Numbered from the stretch's first letter, positions 35,968-45,649 are shown. The stretch is DNA of 64,000 nucleotides from an uncultured Lachnospiraceae bacterium (GCA_945919795.1 CAMEJJ010000005.1:1-64000); one strand, 5' to 3'. Made by a program: numbers and translations. The notes: generated by a model from the letters alone, not told the origin.

Positions 35968-36633
35968 TTAGGTATCCAACGCCATTCCATCCACCCATTC
36001 ATGACAATAACGCAGATATTCCGCCTCTGTATTCAAAAAGTTTTCTGCGTTCTTTGGCAGAACAATAGGTTCGATGGTCTCATTATTATAATCACAGACA
36101 TAAATCGTTTTTCCGCAATTTAAAAATACCCAGTCGAATCGTTTCTTTACTTTTTCCTGCGTAAAACGCATATATTCAAACAACGCGCCTGCATCAATGT
36201 CATTTTCATCCGTCGGATGCAAAAACAGATATAAACCGTTATACTTTTTATGCATATAATTTGTGTTCAGCTTTTCCAATTTTCTGTCAAACCGGAATTT
36301 CGCTTTGGAAAGATAATCCTGCTGCACCGCACGATCCGGCAAAATCGCCCAGAAACGTCCGTTATAAAAATGCAATCTGTCTCCATATTTTTCAAATGCG
36401 ATGGGTGGAAGTTCTTCTTTCAGACATCCAAGATATTTTTCAATAAAATCCTCTTCCTGTCCATCATGTGGCAGAAGTGCCTGACTGACTTCCAGTCCAA
36501 AGTCCATTGTCTCATTAATCCAGTCCGGCGCCTCACTCTTGATAAAGTATGGCTTATACTCCTTCCACAAATACTTTAAGGAAACCGCCGCATATATTTC
36601 ATTTAGCATTTTTTCATAAGCCACATCGCTCAC
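35968..36633 (-). CDS. Soluble protein of unknown function
   Basis: 221 residues, no signal or membrane segment. It is rich in aromatic residues (EYKPYFI, HFYNGRFWAILP, NGLYLFLHPTDENDI) and looks like one folded domain with a helical start. AGGTG precedes the ATG. No family recognised. It ends 70 bases before the DUF3592 gene, so it may be the first gene of that operon. Confidence 0.65.
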   Translation of the reverse strand: MSDVAYEKMLNEIYAAVSLKYLWKEYKPYFIKSEAPDWINETMDFGLEVSQALLPHDGQEEDFIEKYLGCLKEELPPIAFEKYGDRLHFYNGRFWAILPDRAVQQDYLSKAKFRFDRKLEKLNTNYMHKKYNGLYLFLHPTDENDIDAGALFEYMRFTQEKVKKRFDWVFLNCGKTIYVCDYNNETIEPIVLPKNAENFLNTEAEYLRYCHEWVDGMALDT

Positions 36634-37009
36634 CTGCCTTTTTATCCCTTACTATAACCATATCACGAATGATGAAAAAATTGTACTAAATTCATACTTT
36701 GTGATTCTCACTTGCATTTACACAGAAATAATGATAAAACATTTATGTCCGGGGAAACAGGTGAAAATCCTGTACGAGCCCGTCGCCGTAAGGCACATCT
36801 ATACTGCCGTTCTTATCAAAAGCCACAGTTTTGAGACAAACCATTGGGTCATCCTGAGAAGGTTGAACGGTAAGGTGCCAAGTCGAAATATCCGGATATC
36901 TCCAAAGAAAAAACCGCGAGTGCCGGTAGAAGGAGAAATATCATTTTTCTTTTTTCAAAAAGACAATTGAAAAAAGGAAAAAATAACAAAATAAGGAGAA
37001 AACACGAAA
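36634..37009. other. Leader region with cobalamin riboswitch
   Basis: This 376-base gap separates divergent genes. It holds the riboswitch described next and, after it, an AAGGAG ribosome binding site (about 36992) before the lipoprotein gene. No open frame is supported. Confidence 0.8.
36736..36920 (+). promoter_or_regulatory. Cobalamin riboswitch
   Basis: GGGGAAACAGGTGAAAATCC, TGTACGAGCCCG and TCGCCGTAA match the conserved core of B12 riboswitches (GGGAA, GGTGAAAATCC, paired CAGG/CCTG, then GCCGTAA). A B12-box-like segment, GTGCCAAGTCGAAATA, follows near 36885. The boundaries are approximate. It lies just upstream of the DUF4430 lipoprotein and ECF S-component genes, in the same orientation. 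Confidence 0.88.
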
Positions 37010-37576
37010 ATGAAAGTAAGAAACAAAAAATTCTTTTCCTTACTCCTTTGTATGATGTTAACTGTGGCAATGGCATTTAGTACAACAGGTTGTAGTGGAA
37101 ACAATAAAGAAAGTGATGCTCAAACCGAAACACAGGTAGAGGCTGATGCACAGACAGCAGAAGAATCTGATGTGCAGGAAGATGCGCAGGATGCTGAGCA
37201 GATTGCCGAGTCGGAAGATACACAGGCAGAGGAACAGACAACAGAACAGACCGACGCACAGACGGATGCAACTGTACTTGGTGAAGGCCAGACAGTTTTC
37301 ACATTTAATGTTACAGATTCGGATGGAAATGAAACTAATTTCGAAATCCACACCGATAAAGAAACGGTCGGTGATGCACTTTTAGAGCTTGATCTGATTG
37401 CCGGCGAAGACAGCGAATACGGCCTTTATGTCAAAACCGTAAACGGCATTACTGCTGATTACGACAAAGACCAGACTTACTGGGCTTTTTACGTAAATGG
37501 CGAATACGCACAGACAGGTGTTGATTCCACAAACGTTACTGCAGGAGACACATACTCCTTTAAGGTTGAAAAATAA
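37010..37576 (+). CDS. DUF4430 lipoprotein, likely cobalamin-binding
   Basis: 188 residues. The lipoprotein signal ends in TTGC (Cys about 28). An acidic Glu/Gln/Asp/Thr linker of about 55 residues follows, then a DUF4430 domain (about 90-188; VTDSDGNETNFEIHTDKETV, GDALLELDLI, YWAFYVNGEYAQTG). DUF4430 resembles the C-terminal beta domain of transcobalamin and intrinsic factor. The gene is first behind a cobalamin riboswitch and overlaps the ECF S component by one base (TAATG), so I infer a surface B12-capturing protein that hands substrate to the transporter. Direct proof would need binding data. Confidence 0.85.
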   Translation: MKVRNKKFFSLLLCMMLTVAMAFSTTGCSGNNKESDAQTETQVEADAQTAEESDVQEDAQDAEQIAESEDTQAEEQTTEQTDAQTDATVLGEGQTVFTFNVTDSDGNETNFEIHTDKETVGDALLELDLIAGEDSEYGLYVKTVNGITADYDKDQTYWAFYVNGEYAQTGVDSTNVTAGDTYSFKVEK

Positions 37577-38082
37577 TGAAGCTTTCGACTAGAGAGCTGA
37601 CTGTTTTTGCGATGCTCGGTGCGCTCATGTATGCCTCAAAGGTCATCATGGAAGTGGCACCGAACGTCCATCTCTTAAGTGTATTTACCGTTGCTTTTAC
37701 CGTTGTATACCGGAAAAAAGCATTATATCCTATTTATACCTATGTTTTGTTAAATGGAATTTTTTGTGGATTTGCAACCTGGTGGATACCTTATCTGTAT
37801 ATATGGACGGTTCTTTGGGGTGTCATTATGCTCCTTCCGCGCAATATGAAAAAAACAGTCAGACCGATTGTATACATGGTGTGCTGTTCTTTGCACGGTT
37901 TCCTGTTCGGAACACTGTATGCACCGGCACAAGCACTTTTATACGGATTGAATTTTAAAGCAATGATTGCATGGATTGTTGCGGGATTACCATGGGATAT
38001 GGTGCATGGTATCAGCAATTTCTTTTGCGGATTCCTGATTATGCCGATTGTCAAAGTGCTCACCATGTTGGAAAACAAATAA
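37576..38082 (+). CDS. ECF transporter S component, probable cobalamin specificity
   Basis: 168 residues, about five or six membrane helices, typical ECF S-component opening (LSTRELTVFAMLGALMYASKVIMEV). The start overlaps the stop of the DUF4430 gene. Its riboswitch and partner suggest cobalamin or a cobinamide as substrate (CbrT-like), although the sequence by itself does not prove it. The ECF ATPases and T component are not in this window and are probably shared. A terminator follows. Confidence 0.85.
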   Translation: MKLSTRELTVFAMLGALMYASKVIMEVAPNVHLLSVFTVAFTVVYRKKALYPIYTYVLLNGIFCGFATWWIPYLYIWTVLWGVIMLLPRNMKKTVRPIVYMVCCSLHGFLFGTLYAPAQALLYGLNFKAMIAWIVAGLPWDMVHGISNFFCGFLIMPIVKVLTMLENK

Positions 38083-38091
38083 AGATTTCAA

Positions 38092-38122
38092 AAGCCGCCA
38101 TATTGATATGACGGCTTATTTT
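38092..38122. terminator. Terminator after the ECF S component
   Basis: AAGCCG-CCATA and TATGA-CGGCTT form a stem around TTGA, followed by ATTTTCT on the plus strand. The facing DUF2809 gene ends 15 bases away and could use the same hairpin. Confidence 0.75.
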
Positions 38123-38136
38123 CTACTTTCTTGAAA

Positions 38137-38517
38137 TCATTTATCTTTTCTCTTATACCCAATCCACTCACAAAATCCCAGTAGCAGGCATCCCACACCA
38201 TAGCAGACAATATCTTTGAAATCAAAAGTTGATCCCAGTATCGTCCTTAAAAATACATTATTTTCCACACCCAGAATTTCCACCAGACGGAAATACTGCA
38301 ATACTTCTACCGCAGCAGCAAAGACAAAAATTGCCCCTGACAGCCATCTGTATTTTTCCGGTATCCAGATCCTGGCAAAAAAGTAGAGTACAACTACAAC
38401 CAATACATCGCCCAGATATGGTCGCACAAAATCATCATGCACATATAAGGCAATCAAAACCTCGATTACCAGAAAAATCATAAAAAGAATGAAATTGAAA
38501 AAACGTTTTTGGGGCAT
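38137..38517 (-). CDS. DUF2809 family membrane protein
   Basis: 126 residues with four membrane helices. GAIFVFAAAVEVLQYFRL and ILGSTFDFKDIVCYGVGCLLG-like C-terminus are the DUF2809 pattern (VanZ-like topology). A perfect 15-base inverted repeat lies about 40 bases upstream of the start and may control it. Monocistronic. Function unknown. Confidence 0.85.
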   Translation of the reverse strand: MPQKRFFNFILFMIFLVIEVLIALYVHDDFVRPYLGDVLVVVVLYFFARIWIPEKYRWLSGAIFVFAAAVEVLQYFRLVEILGVENNVFLRTILGSTFDFKDIVCYGVGCLLLGFCEWIGYKRKDK

Positions 38518-38555
38518 TAGCAGTACCTCTTTCGAATATCTTTTACTCTCTTTTC

Positions 38556-38587
38556 AGTTTAATTTATAGTACACTATAAATTAAACT
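38556..38587. promoter_or_regulatory. Perfect 32-base palindrome, probable operator
   Basis: Two 15-base arms (AGTTTAATTTATAGT and ACTATAAATTAAACT) flank two bases. It lies 39 bases upstream of the DUF2809 gene. No T run follows, so binding of a dimeric regulator is more likely than termination. Confidence 0.65.
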
Positions 38588-38703
38588 AATTATATGCAAT
38601 ACATTTATCTTTTCCAACAGTTTTTTACTGTAATACATGCAAATGCGAATCCACTTGACACATTGTAAACAGCAATAAACACGCAACATATATTTACAAG
38701 CAT

Positions 38704-41025
38704 TTACACCAAATCCATCTCATTAAAATCTCCGCGTTCAACTGTTTTTTTATTCTCTATCACTTCCGTTGCTTCGGTGTTTGCAATATGAAGGATATAT
38801 TCCATGATTTCATCACACACATTCTGTTCCCGGTAGGTTTGATTAAAATCAACGATTTCATACAGATACATATTCTTGATTTGACGGTTCTTGAAAGCCT
38901 TTAAGTCATGTCTGCCAAAATGAAACTCGATTTCTTGATCCAGGGGCTCTCCTTTCACGCAAATAAATTGATAATTGAAGTCAACTACTTTTGCCAATCC
39001 TTCTACACAAGAAGCACTGTAGGCAACGAAGTTGTTGACATCGATTCTCGGAAAATGACGTTTTAACTGAAAGACCGGAGCACTCCGCCTTCCTATATTG
39101 GTGCTTAAATCATCATAAACACCGGTTGCCTTCTGCAAACCCTGTGGCCTTGTCGGCACTCTGTCATAACAGATTGCCAAAAGATTGTCATATCCCTGCT
39201 CGCTTTTAAATCCGATAAACTCCATGGAATATAGCCATGGTTTTTCCCTGTTTTTCTCTTCCTTCGTAAATTTGACCTCGCACATCATTTCCACATGATA
39301 GTCTCTATCTGTGATTTCCAAACTGACACCGGCCTCTTCATAGACATTCAAAAGATGCGGTTTATCCAGATACACCGCGGCGCCCGTTTCGGAAATATCC
39401 TTGGTTTCACATGCATAATCAATACCGTTCACATGTAAAACGGCCGGAATATGGATTTCCACACGCTCGGCTTTTCGATAAGCTTCCCTTCCGCTGATAA
39501 AAAAGGAACACATCACCATGTGATACAAATTCGCAACCAGCCAGAACAATACCACAATCGGTCCCATGGAACCGCTGTCAAACATAATACGGATACAGTT
39601 TATAATTCCGACCACGGATAGGACAATCAGAATAAAAACCGGCACCTGATAAACAAGGTCTTTTCTCTTTCGATTATCTACAACTCTCTTATTTGTGACC
39701 TTGAATTTTTTGAGAGAGATTCCAAAAGTCTCTAAAATGATCGGTATCAGCATATAAGGAAACAAAGCATATTCATAAATGGAAGTCCACTTGGTATTCC
39801 GGATATTATTACTTAATTTCCTCAGACTGATATTGCTGGTCAGATACATAGGAAGCCAGAATAACAGAACCTCCCAGAGATTACACCGGAAAATCATATA
39901 GCCAAATACCGCATACAAAATCGGAGACATAATATAGAAAAACCGCTTAACCGGAGCATACCAGTACCAGATAGATGCCCAATAATTCATTTTCTGCCCG
40001 AACGATAAATCCTTTGAGGTAAAAATATGCATTTTTCTTCCAGTGGAAATAACACCTCTTGCCCATCGGATCCTTTGCTGAATTAGGTTCTGCAATTCAT
40101 TGGGACTCATTCCGGATGCCAGAACTTTACCAAGTCCTAAGGAAACATAGCCCTTTTTTTGAATCAAAATTCCTGTCGCAAAATCTTCCGTAATCGCACC
40201 GGTATAAAATCCGCCGATATCATTTAATGCCTCCCTGTTGATAATCGTATTCGAACCACCGTAAATACAGCTGTTTGTTCTCGTTCTTGCCACTTCGATA
40301 TCGCGATAAAAATAATCCTGCTCGTTCGGGATTTTCTGTTCGGAATACAGATTAAACTGAAATAAATCCAGATCATAAAAAGACTGCGGTGTCTGAATAA
40401 AGCCAAGTTTAATCTGATTCTCCGGTTTTCTGTTTCGATTCCGAAGCTCTGCATCCACACAGTAGGGAATGGTTTCCATTAGAAAACAGCTCTGCGGAAT
40501 CATATCCGCATCCAGTGTCAGAATATAGGGAGAATTCGAATTTGCCAGAGCATGATTTAAATTTCCTGCCTTTTGCCCTTCGTGTGTATCCCGGTCTAAA
40601 TAGTTGACCTTTAACTGGGAAGCCAACCTTTTCATGCTCTCCCGATGTCCGTCATCACAAAGATAGATATGTACTTTGGTTTTGTCCGGATAATCCATGC
40701 GCTTGCAGGCACAAATCGTTTTTGCCAGTAAAACAACATCTTCATTGTATGTGGAAATAAAAACATCCACATCCGGAAAAAGTTCCAAGGGAACATCCGG
40801 TTTTTTATAACCTCTTGTATTGTACATGTTGGCATAATGTACCAATGCTTCGACCATTCCCAATGTTTCCACAATCAAAAGCGCAATTCCGAAAAAAACG
40901 GAAAGAAAACCATATCCAAAAGGAATGGTAAAGAAAATACGCCACATCAGGTAAACAACCGTACAAAAAATATTCAGGACAAACCAGCCTCTGTGTCCCC
41001 AGTCTTTAAAATATTCTTTTACCAT
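38704..41025 (-). CDS. bcsA: Cellulose synthase catalytic subunit with PilZ domain (BcsA-like)
   Basis: Processive family 2 glycosyltransferase, 773 residues. Two N-terminal membrane helices, then the GT domain with CDDGHRES, LDADMIPQ, TEDFATG and the processivity motif QQRIRWARG. Further membrane helices are followed by a C-terminal PilZ domain with RKAER (RxxxR) and DISETG (D/NxSxxG), the c-di-GMP binding residues. GAGG nine bases before the ATG at 41025 fixes the start, which overlaps the DHHW gene by 20 bases. It is last in the polysaccharide cluster. Cellulose or a related beta-glucan is the likely product. No BcsB-type or endoglucanase gene is present in this window. Confidence 0.92.
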   Translation of the reverse strand: MVKEYFKDWGHRGWFVLNIFCTVVYLMWRIFFTIPFGYGFLSVFFGIALLIVETLGMVEALVHYANMYNTRGYKKPDVPLELFPDVDVFISTYNEDVVLLAKTICACKRMDYPDKTKVHIYLCDDGHRESMKRLASQLKVNYLDRDTHEGQKAGNLNHALANSNSPYILTLDADMIPQSCFLMETIPYCVDAELRNRNRKPENQIKLGFIQTPQSFYDLDLFQFNLYSEQKIPNEQDYFYRDIEVARTRTNSCIYGGSNTIINREALNDIGGFYTGAITEDFATGILIQKKGYVSLGLGKVLASGMSPNELQNLIQQRIRWARGVISTGRKMHIFTSKDLSFGQKMNYWASIWYWYAPVKRFFYIMSPILYAVFGYMIFRCNLWEVLLFWLPMYLTSNISLRKLSNNIRNTKWTSIYEYALFPYMLIPIILETFGISLKKFKVTNKRVVDNRKRKDLVYQVPVFILIVLSVVGIINCIRIMFDSGSMGPIVVLFWLVANLYHMVMCSFFISGREAYRKAERVEIHIPAVLHVNGIDYACETKDISETGAAVYLDKPHLLNVYEEAGVSLEITDRDYHVEMMCEVKFTKEEKNREKPWLYSMEFIGFKSEQGYDNLLAICYDRVPTRPQGLQKATGVYDDLSTNIGRRSAPVFQLKRHFPRIDVNNFVAYSASCVEGLAKVVDFNYQFICVKGEPLDQEIEFHFGRHDLKAFKNRQIKNMYLYEIVDFNQTYREQNVCDEIMEYILHIANTEATEVIENKKTVERGDFNEMDLV

Positions 41026-42298
41026 CAACAACATCCTCTTCAAAAAAACGAAACGCTTTGTCCTCTATGTTATAGGGGTACATTTCAATAATGATACAGT
41101 CAAAACGATTTTCTTTGATATATTGCTCAATATCAAGTTCTTTGGAATCTTCCAAATTCCAGATTGCATCAATCCGGCTGCACATAGGCGTTAAAAAAGA
41201 GATTACCGGTGAAAAATAGGAATCACGAATCATAAAAATCTTTTTCCCATCCGGATTGGAATGATTGATAATCTGTTCATATACGCGCAATCCATTTAAA
41301 TACATGGAATACTGGGAATCGGAGTAAATATCATCATTATTAAGCACCTCAGGCAGAATCAGCGTCCCAATCACATCTCCCTTTTTTACTGTGTATTCTC
41401 CACTTTCTTCCATATAGGTTCTTTCAATATTCTGATGATATTTGGGATACAGTGCAGTCATATCGTCCAATCCGGAATAATTGTATCCGGTCGCACGCCC
41501 CATGGAGCCTAACATTCCCTGTTTATAAACCTTTGTTTCAAACCGGTCTTTGGATAGATAGGTCTTAGTATCCAGCCCGTATCCATAATTCTCATTTAAT
41601 GTATCAGCTAAGATTCCTGTTGCATAAAAAGCAGCCGGGATCGTCCAATGATGGTCCGTTTTAAAAAAGGCTTCCTCATAAGGCACTTCTTCATTGGGAA
41701 GATACTGGTTTAAATCCAGCGTGTCTACTCCCATTCTGTTTAAAAAAAACAAGGTTTCATCCACGATAACCTGAGGATCATTGACCGGCATATCCGGATC
41801 AAACCGGTCATCGCCTGCCACATATTTGGACGATGCAACCACGAACAACACATCCGTCCCAAATTGTGATACATAGTCTTTTAGTCGTTTTACCCGTATC
41901 GCATATTCAAAACAGTTCGATTCATCCTCCCGATAAAATGATGCATAATGCAGACTCCCCGTATTATCTTTGATATACGAGAAATTATTGATTTCTTTTT
42001 TATCCAGAACCTTCTGCACAAAAGCAAAGTATTCAATAAATTTCATTCTGTCTGTGAGATTTTCTTCCAATGTAGTTTCCAGATTCGCAATCTCGGCGCG
42101 CAAGTTGCTTTTGCCATCCGCAATCCTATTAGCAAATTCGTGCAGTTCTTCTTCTAGATTTTTAAAATTTTCACTCCAATTGTAAGCAGAAAACAACAAA
42201 ATAAAAGCCGTAAACACAACAGATAAAATCAGCTTACGAATAAAATATGCATTCTCTTTAAAATTGTGATTCCGTTTTTTCATTTTTTTCATTTTCAT
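41006..42298 (-). CDS. DHHW family protein (AlgJ/AlgX-like acetylation partner)
   Basis: 430 residues with one N-terminal membrane anchor (about 24-41) and an extracellular SGNH/AlgX-like domain. The motif KTDHHWT near residue 215 names the family, and MIRDSYFSPV supplies the likely catalytic Asp-Ser region (SGNH style). GGAG lies seven bases before the ATG at 42298. Position between an MBOAT gene and cellulose synthase matches AlgI/AlgJ-type polymer O-acetylation sets. I infer that it transfers acyl groups to the polysaccharide at the outer face. Confidence 0.87.
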   Translation of the reverse strand: MKMKKMKKRNHNFKENAYFIRKLILSVVFTAFILLFSAYNWSENFKNLEEELHEFANRIADGKSNLRAEIANLETTLEENLTDRMKFIEYFAFVQKVLDKKEINNFSYIKDNTGSLHYASFYREDESNCFEYAIRVKRLKDYVSQFGTDVLFVVASSKYVAGDDRFDPDMPVNDPQVIVDETLFFLNRMGVDTLDLNQYLPNEEVPYEEAFFKTDHHWTIPAAFYATGILADTLNENYGYGLDTKTYLSKDRFETKVYKQGMLGSMGRATGYNYSGLDDMTALYPKYHQNIERTYMEESGEYTVKKGDVIGTLILPEVLNNDDIYSDSQYSMYLNGLRVYEQIINHSNPDGKKIFMIRDSYFSPVISFLTPMCSRIDAIWNLEDSKELDIEQYIKENRFDCIIIEMYPYNIEDKAFRFFEEDVVDGKRIF

Positions 42299-42375
42299 CA
42301 CTTTACTCCACAATGATTAAATCTTAGATTCAAATTTCGTGTTTCTATCACCATTTTCCCGATTATATATCCCAA

Positions 42376-42440
42376 TGTTATGATACCGGGGGCAAAAGGT
42401 CATACTTTTCATGCCGCATGAAAAAATATGACTTCAAAAC
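42376..42440 (+). repeat. Dispersed GGTATCATGGGG-family repeat inside the polysaccharide cluster
   Basis: ATGATACCGGGGGCAAAAGG is followed by TCATACTTTTCATG, CC and an imperfect inverse GCATGAAAAAATATGA. The 180-base gap it occupies is the largest one in the cluster. The GTCATACTTTTTCATG sub-type is shared with the copy at 4068. Confidence 0.7.
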
Positions 42441-42478
42441 CCGCAAGCCATTCGATATCCGCCCTACCGAAGAAAAAG

Positions 42479-43900
42479 CTAGAAATTGAAATAAATAAAC
42501 GGATTATAACTTCCCGAAGCCAGATATCCAACGGAAAGCAGGAATAACAACATAATTCCAACCGGATAGCAGATCGAAACCGCAAATGTAGTCATAAAAT
42601 TGCGATGACGATACAGATATTCATTTACATTGCGGGCAATGGGGGTTGCAAAAATAAAACCGGCAAGTAGAAATACCCAGTTTTCTTTCAACATAATCAG
42701 GGCAAGACCGCTATAAATTCCGTTTCGGTTCAGTCCAAACATATTCAATATATATCTTCCGGCCTGATACAAATCATTTGCCCGAAACAATACCCACCCT
42801 ATATTAATCACAAACAATGTATAAACATGCCGCATCCAGATATTCATTTTTTCGGGATAGTGAAAAAATCTTTCGGCAAGCTGAACGACAAAATACAACA
42901 TTCCCCATAGGATGAACGTCCAGTTAGCGCCATGCCAGATTCCCGTCAAAAGCCAGACAATAAACAGATTTCTTACCATGATATCCCGATTTTGTACACG
43001 GCTTCCTCCAAGAGGAAAATAAACATATTCCCGAAACCAGTCGGTTAATGAAATATGCCATCGTTTCCAGAAATCCTGAATGGATGTCGCAACATACGGA
43101 TAATTGAAATTTTCTCCGAATTTGAAGCCAAAACAAAGAGCAAGCCCGATTGCCATATCCGAATACGCGGAAAAATCGTAGTAAATCTGCAGCATATATG
43201 CAATACTGCCAAGCCATGCGAGCATCGCAGGTACAACATATTTATCGGTGCCAATGGCTGACCATCCGAAAACATTATCCGCAATACCGGCAAAACAGTT
43301 TGCCAATAATACTTTTTTGATGACTCCCACCGCAAAACGGCTCATCCCGAGCCCAAACTTATGAAATGTAACCTTTCTTTTTCGGATATCCGTTGCAATC
43401 GTTTTATACTGGATAATCGGTCCTGCAATCAACTGCGGAAAAAACGAAATATACAATCCGACATAAAAGGGATTTTCAGCCGGAACGATTCCCTTATATA
43501 CATCTATGACATAAGAAAGTGCCTGAAATGTAAAAAAGGAAATACCGATTGGCAAAGCAATCGATAAATCGATTGTCTGAAACTGATCCGGCAGCAGACT
43601 CCACACAAATCCCAAATATTTGAATACAAACAGGATTCCCAGATTCACCACAACCGTCAAAATCAGGAAAAATTTCCGTTTTCTTTTTCCTCCCTGTGAT
43701 ACCCGGTATCCCATAAGCGAATTAAATAAAATGGAAAAAATCAAAATCAAAACGTTGTACGGCTCCCCCCATGCATAAAACACAAGACTTGCCAGCAACA
43801 AAACCGTATTTTGTAATATCCGTGAAAAAGAGCAGATAAAATATAAAATTAAAGTAATCGGGAAAAAATAAAATAAAAATATGATACTGGAAAATACCAT
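42479..43900 (-). CDS. MBOAT O-acyltransferase (AlgI/DltB-like)
   Basis: 473 residues, about ten or eleven membrane helices. MVFSSIIFLFYFFPITLILYF, FFPQLIAGPIIQY and the catalytic histidine region IVWLLTGIWHGANWTFILWG are the MBOAT signature. AGGAG eight bases before the ATG at 43900 is preferred over a GTG two codons upstream. It transfers acyl groups across the membrane. The DHHW partner follows, so polymer O-acetylation is the probable role. Confidence 0.93.
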   Translation of the reverse strand: MVFSSIIFLFYFFPITLILYFICSFSRILQNTVLLLASLVFYAWGEPYNVLILIFSILFNSLMGYRVSQGGKRKRKFFLILTVVVNLGILFVFKYLGFVWSLLPDQFQTIDLSIALPIGISFFTFQALSYVIDVYKGIVPAENPFYVGLYISFFPQLIAGPIIQYKTIATDIRKRKVTFHKFGLGMSRFAVGVIKKVLLANCFAGIADNVFGWSAIGTDKYVVPAMLAWLGSIAYMLQIYYDFSAYSDMAIGLALCFGFKFGENFNYPYVATSIQDFWKRWHISLTDWFREYVYFPLGGSRVQNRDIMVRNLFIVWLLTGIWHGANWTFILWGMLYFVVQLAERFFHYPEKMNIWMRHVYTLFVINIGWVLFRANDLYQAGRYILNMFGLNRNGIYSGLALIMLKENWVFLLAGFIFATPIARNVNEYLYRHRNFMTTFAVSICYPVGIMLLFLLSVGYLASGSYNPFIYFNF

Positions 43901-43923
43901 CCCCACTTCTCCTTCTGCCTGCT

Positions 43924-45534
43924 TTATTTTCGATGAATCAATATGGAAGGAACAAAAAACAATACGCCTATCACAAATAAAAACAATCCGGTATATCCCT
44001 TCATACCTGTGGTTATCGCTGTTCCATCCCTTAATTGTGTTAACAGTATCTGCATGTTTTTCCCATGCTTGCTTAAGTAAACTTTAATATTATAAATTTC
44101 CTGGTCATAGTTATCATTGAAACGGCTGATAGTCTCTCCGTTCATCACATAATTATCCAGATAATAATTCCCCGGATTTTCCCCGGATGAATCATAATAA
44201 TTCTCTGCCCACCGATACCATTCCCTCACTCTTGCGGATTTTAAGTACTGCAGTGTTTCATCAATCATGGAAAACATATATTGATCGTTGAGATAATCCT
44301 TTTGCAATGATGCATAACGGGTTTTTAACCGGTCTACGAACGTCGAATCCTGACATAACTGCTTAAAAAATGCTTTTTCCTGCATGGCAAGTGTCAGCGG
44401 ATCCGCTTCATCTGTAACCGAATTATTCATGGCCTGGTCAAAATCCCACACCGGTCCGATCTTCAAGGTTTCTCCCTGATTTTTATACATATAGGTGGAA
44501 TGCTCACCCGCATCATAATTGCCAAAGTATTCATTGATCAGAAAATAATCAACAAAAGAATCCGTATCAATGTATTTACCATACTGTTTGAAGACACGTT
44601 CCTCCTCTGAATACACCACCTTTTCTATCAGGGAAAAATCGCGTTCAATATAACTTAGGTTTTTCTCAGTCTGTTTTTTAACCGGAGGATATTTTACGCC
44701 AATCCATTCCTCATCCAGCCCATGTATTCTCGCATAGGTATCCAGCATGGTATCAAAGTTGGTGAACCGGTCCCTTCTCACAAGATAAGAAGTGTAAGAA
44801 TTCTTTACATTACAGTTGTCGATATTTACCCTCTGCTTTGATTGTTTCACAGAATCCATCATCAGATAAACACCCTGATAAACATATGAATCATTCTCTT
44901 TTAAAAACACCTCACAAAAGCAGCTTCTTGGCGCATATTCCATGATATGCGCTGCCGTACGATACGCAATGTAATTTCGTATCATACTTTTATCCGCCAT
45001 ACTTCCGTTTAAAATCCACGCATCATCCTTCCCCATACCGAAAACATCCTGCTCGTTTTGTTCACCGTTTTCATCCGTCAGATTGATATAATACTGCGCT
45101 TTATCAAAAGAAATGGAAGTATGACCTCTTTTCTTTATTTTCATAAAACTGGTTAGCACCGGCTTATCAGATGTTGAATTCATGCCGTTCTCATTGTCAT
45201 AAAGAGAGATCGTTCCCTCTATCCAGGGCTTCACATCTTCATATACAATTTCCTGCGAATTTTCAAAAGACTTGTATTTTGGAAATTCCTCTTCCACCTG
45301 AATAACCACCAAAGGAAGATTGGAGGTAAAGCCTTCCTTCATTTGAAAGTCTTTTGTAAGATATGCCAATGGATCTGTCTTAGATTCATCCGCAGGAAGC
45401 GTATCATAGTAAAGGTAAGAAGACGTATCCTTTTCATTTTGAATATCCTGATAAAATTTCACATAAGTAAGCCCTACAACCAAAATACAGACAGAAAGAA
45501 TGCATAAAATAAGTCGTTTGATGGCAGGATTCAT
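43924..45534 (-). CDS. CotH kinase family protein
   Basis: 536 residues, N-terminal membrane anchor (about 10-28) and a C-terminal membrane helix with short basic tail (VLFFVPSILIHRK). CotH kinase domain motifs: RGHTSISFDKAQYYI, the lysine/helix region SMIRNYIAYRTAAHI, YLMMDSVK, and the metal-binding WDFDQAMNN. GGAAGG lies five to seven bases before the ATG at 45534. Known CotH is a spore-coat protein kinase, but this one is bound to the membrane and sits in a polysaccharide cluster, next to DUF4956 and VTC genes. The substrate is unknown. Confidence 0.9.
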   Translation of the reverse strand: MNPAIKRLILCILSVCILVVGLTYVKFYQDIQNEKDTSSYLYYDTLPADESKTDPLAYLTKDFQMKEGFTSNLPLVVIQVEEEFPKYKSFENSQEIVYEDVKPWIEGTISLYDNENGMNSTSDKPVLTSFMKIKKRGHTSISFDKAQYYINLTDENGEQNEQDVFGMGKDDAWILNGSMADKSMIRNYIAYRTAAHIMEYAPRSCFCEVFLKENDSYVYQGVYLMMDSVKQSKQRVNIDNCNVKNSYTSYLVRRDRFTNFDTMLDTYARIHGLDEEWIGVKYPPVKKQTEKNLSYIERDFSLIEKVVYSEEERVFKQYGKYIDTDSFVDYFLINEYFGNYDAGEHSTYMYKNQGETLKIGPVWDFDQAMNNSVTDEADPLTLAMQEKAFFKQLCQDSTFVDRLKTRYASLQKDYLNDQYMFSMIDETLQYLKSARVREWYRWAENYYDSSGENPGNYYLDNYVMNGETISRFNDNYDQEIYNIKVYLSKHGKNMQILLTQLRDGTAITTGMKGYTGLFLFVIGVLFFVPSILIHRK

Positions 45535-45649
45535 AGCTACCTTCCTTTCTATCATCTCTATCATTCAAAAATACATCACCGATTTTTCATGACCGGTATT
45601 TTATCCCGAATATTCTCACTCCGGATAATCTCATCATTTGAAAATATCA

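Noticed and set aside
37058-37353. Antisense frames over the DUF4430 gene
   Set aside because: They mirror the low-complexity acidic linker; the sense strand has signal peptide, domain and riboswitch.
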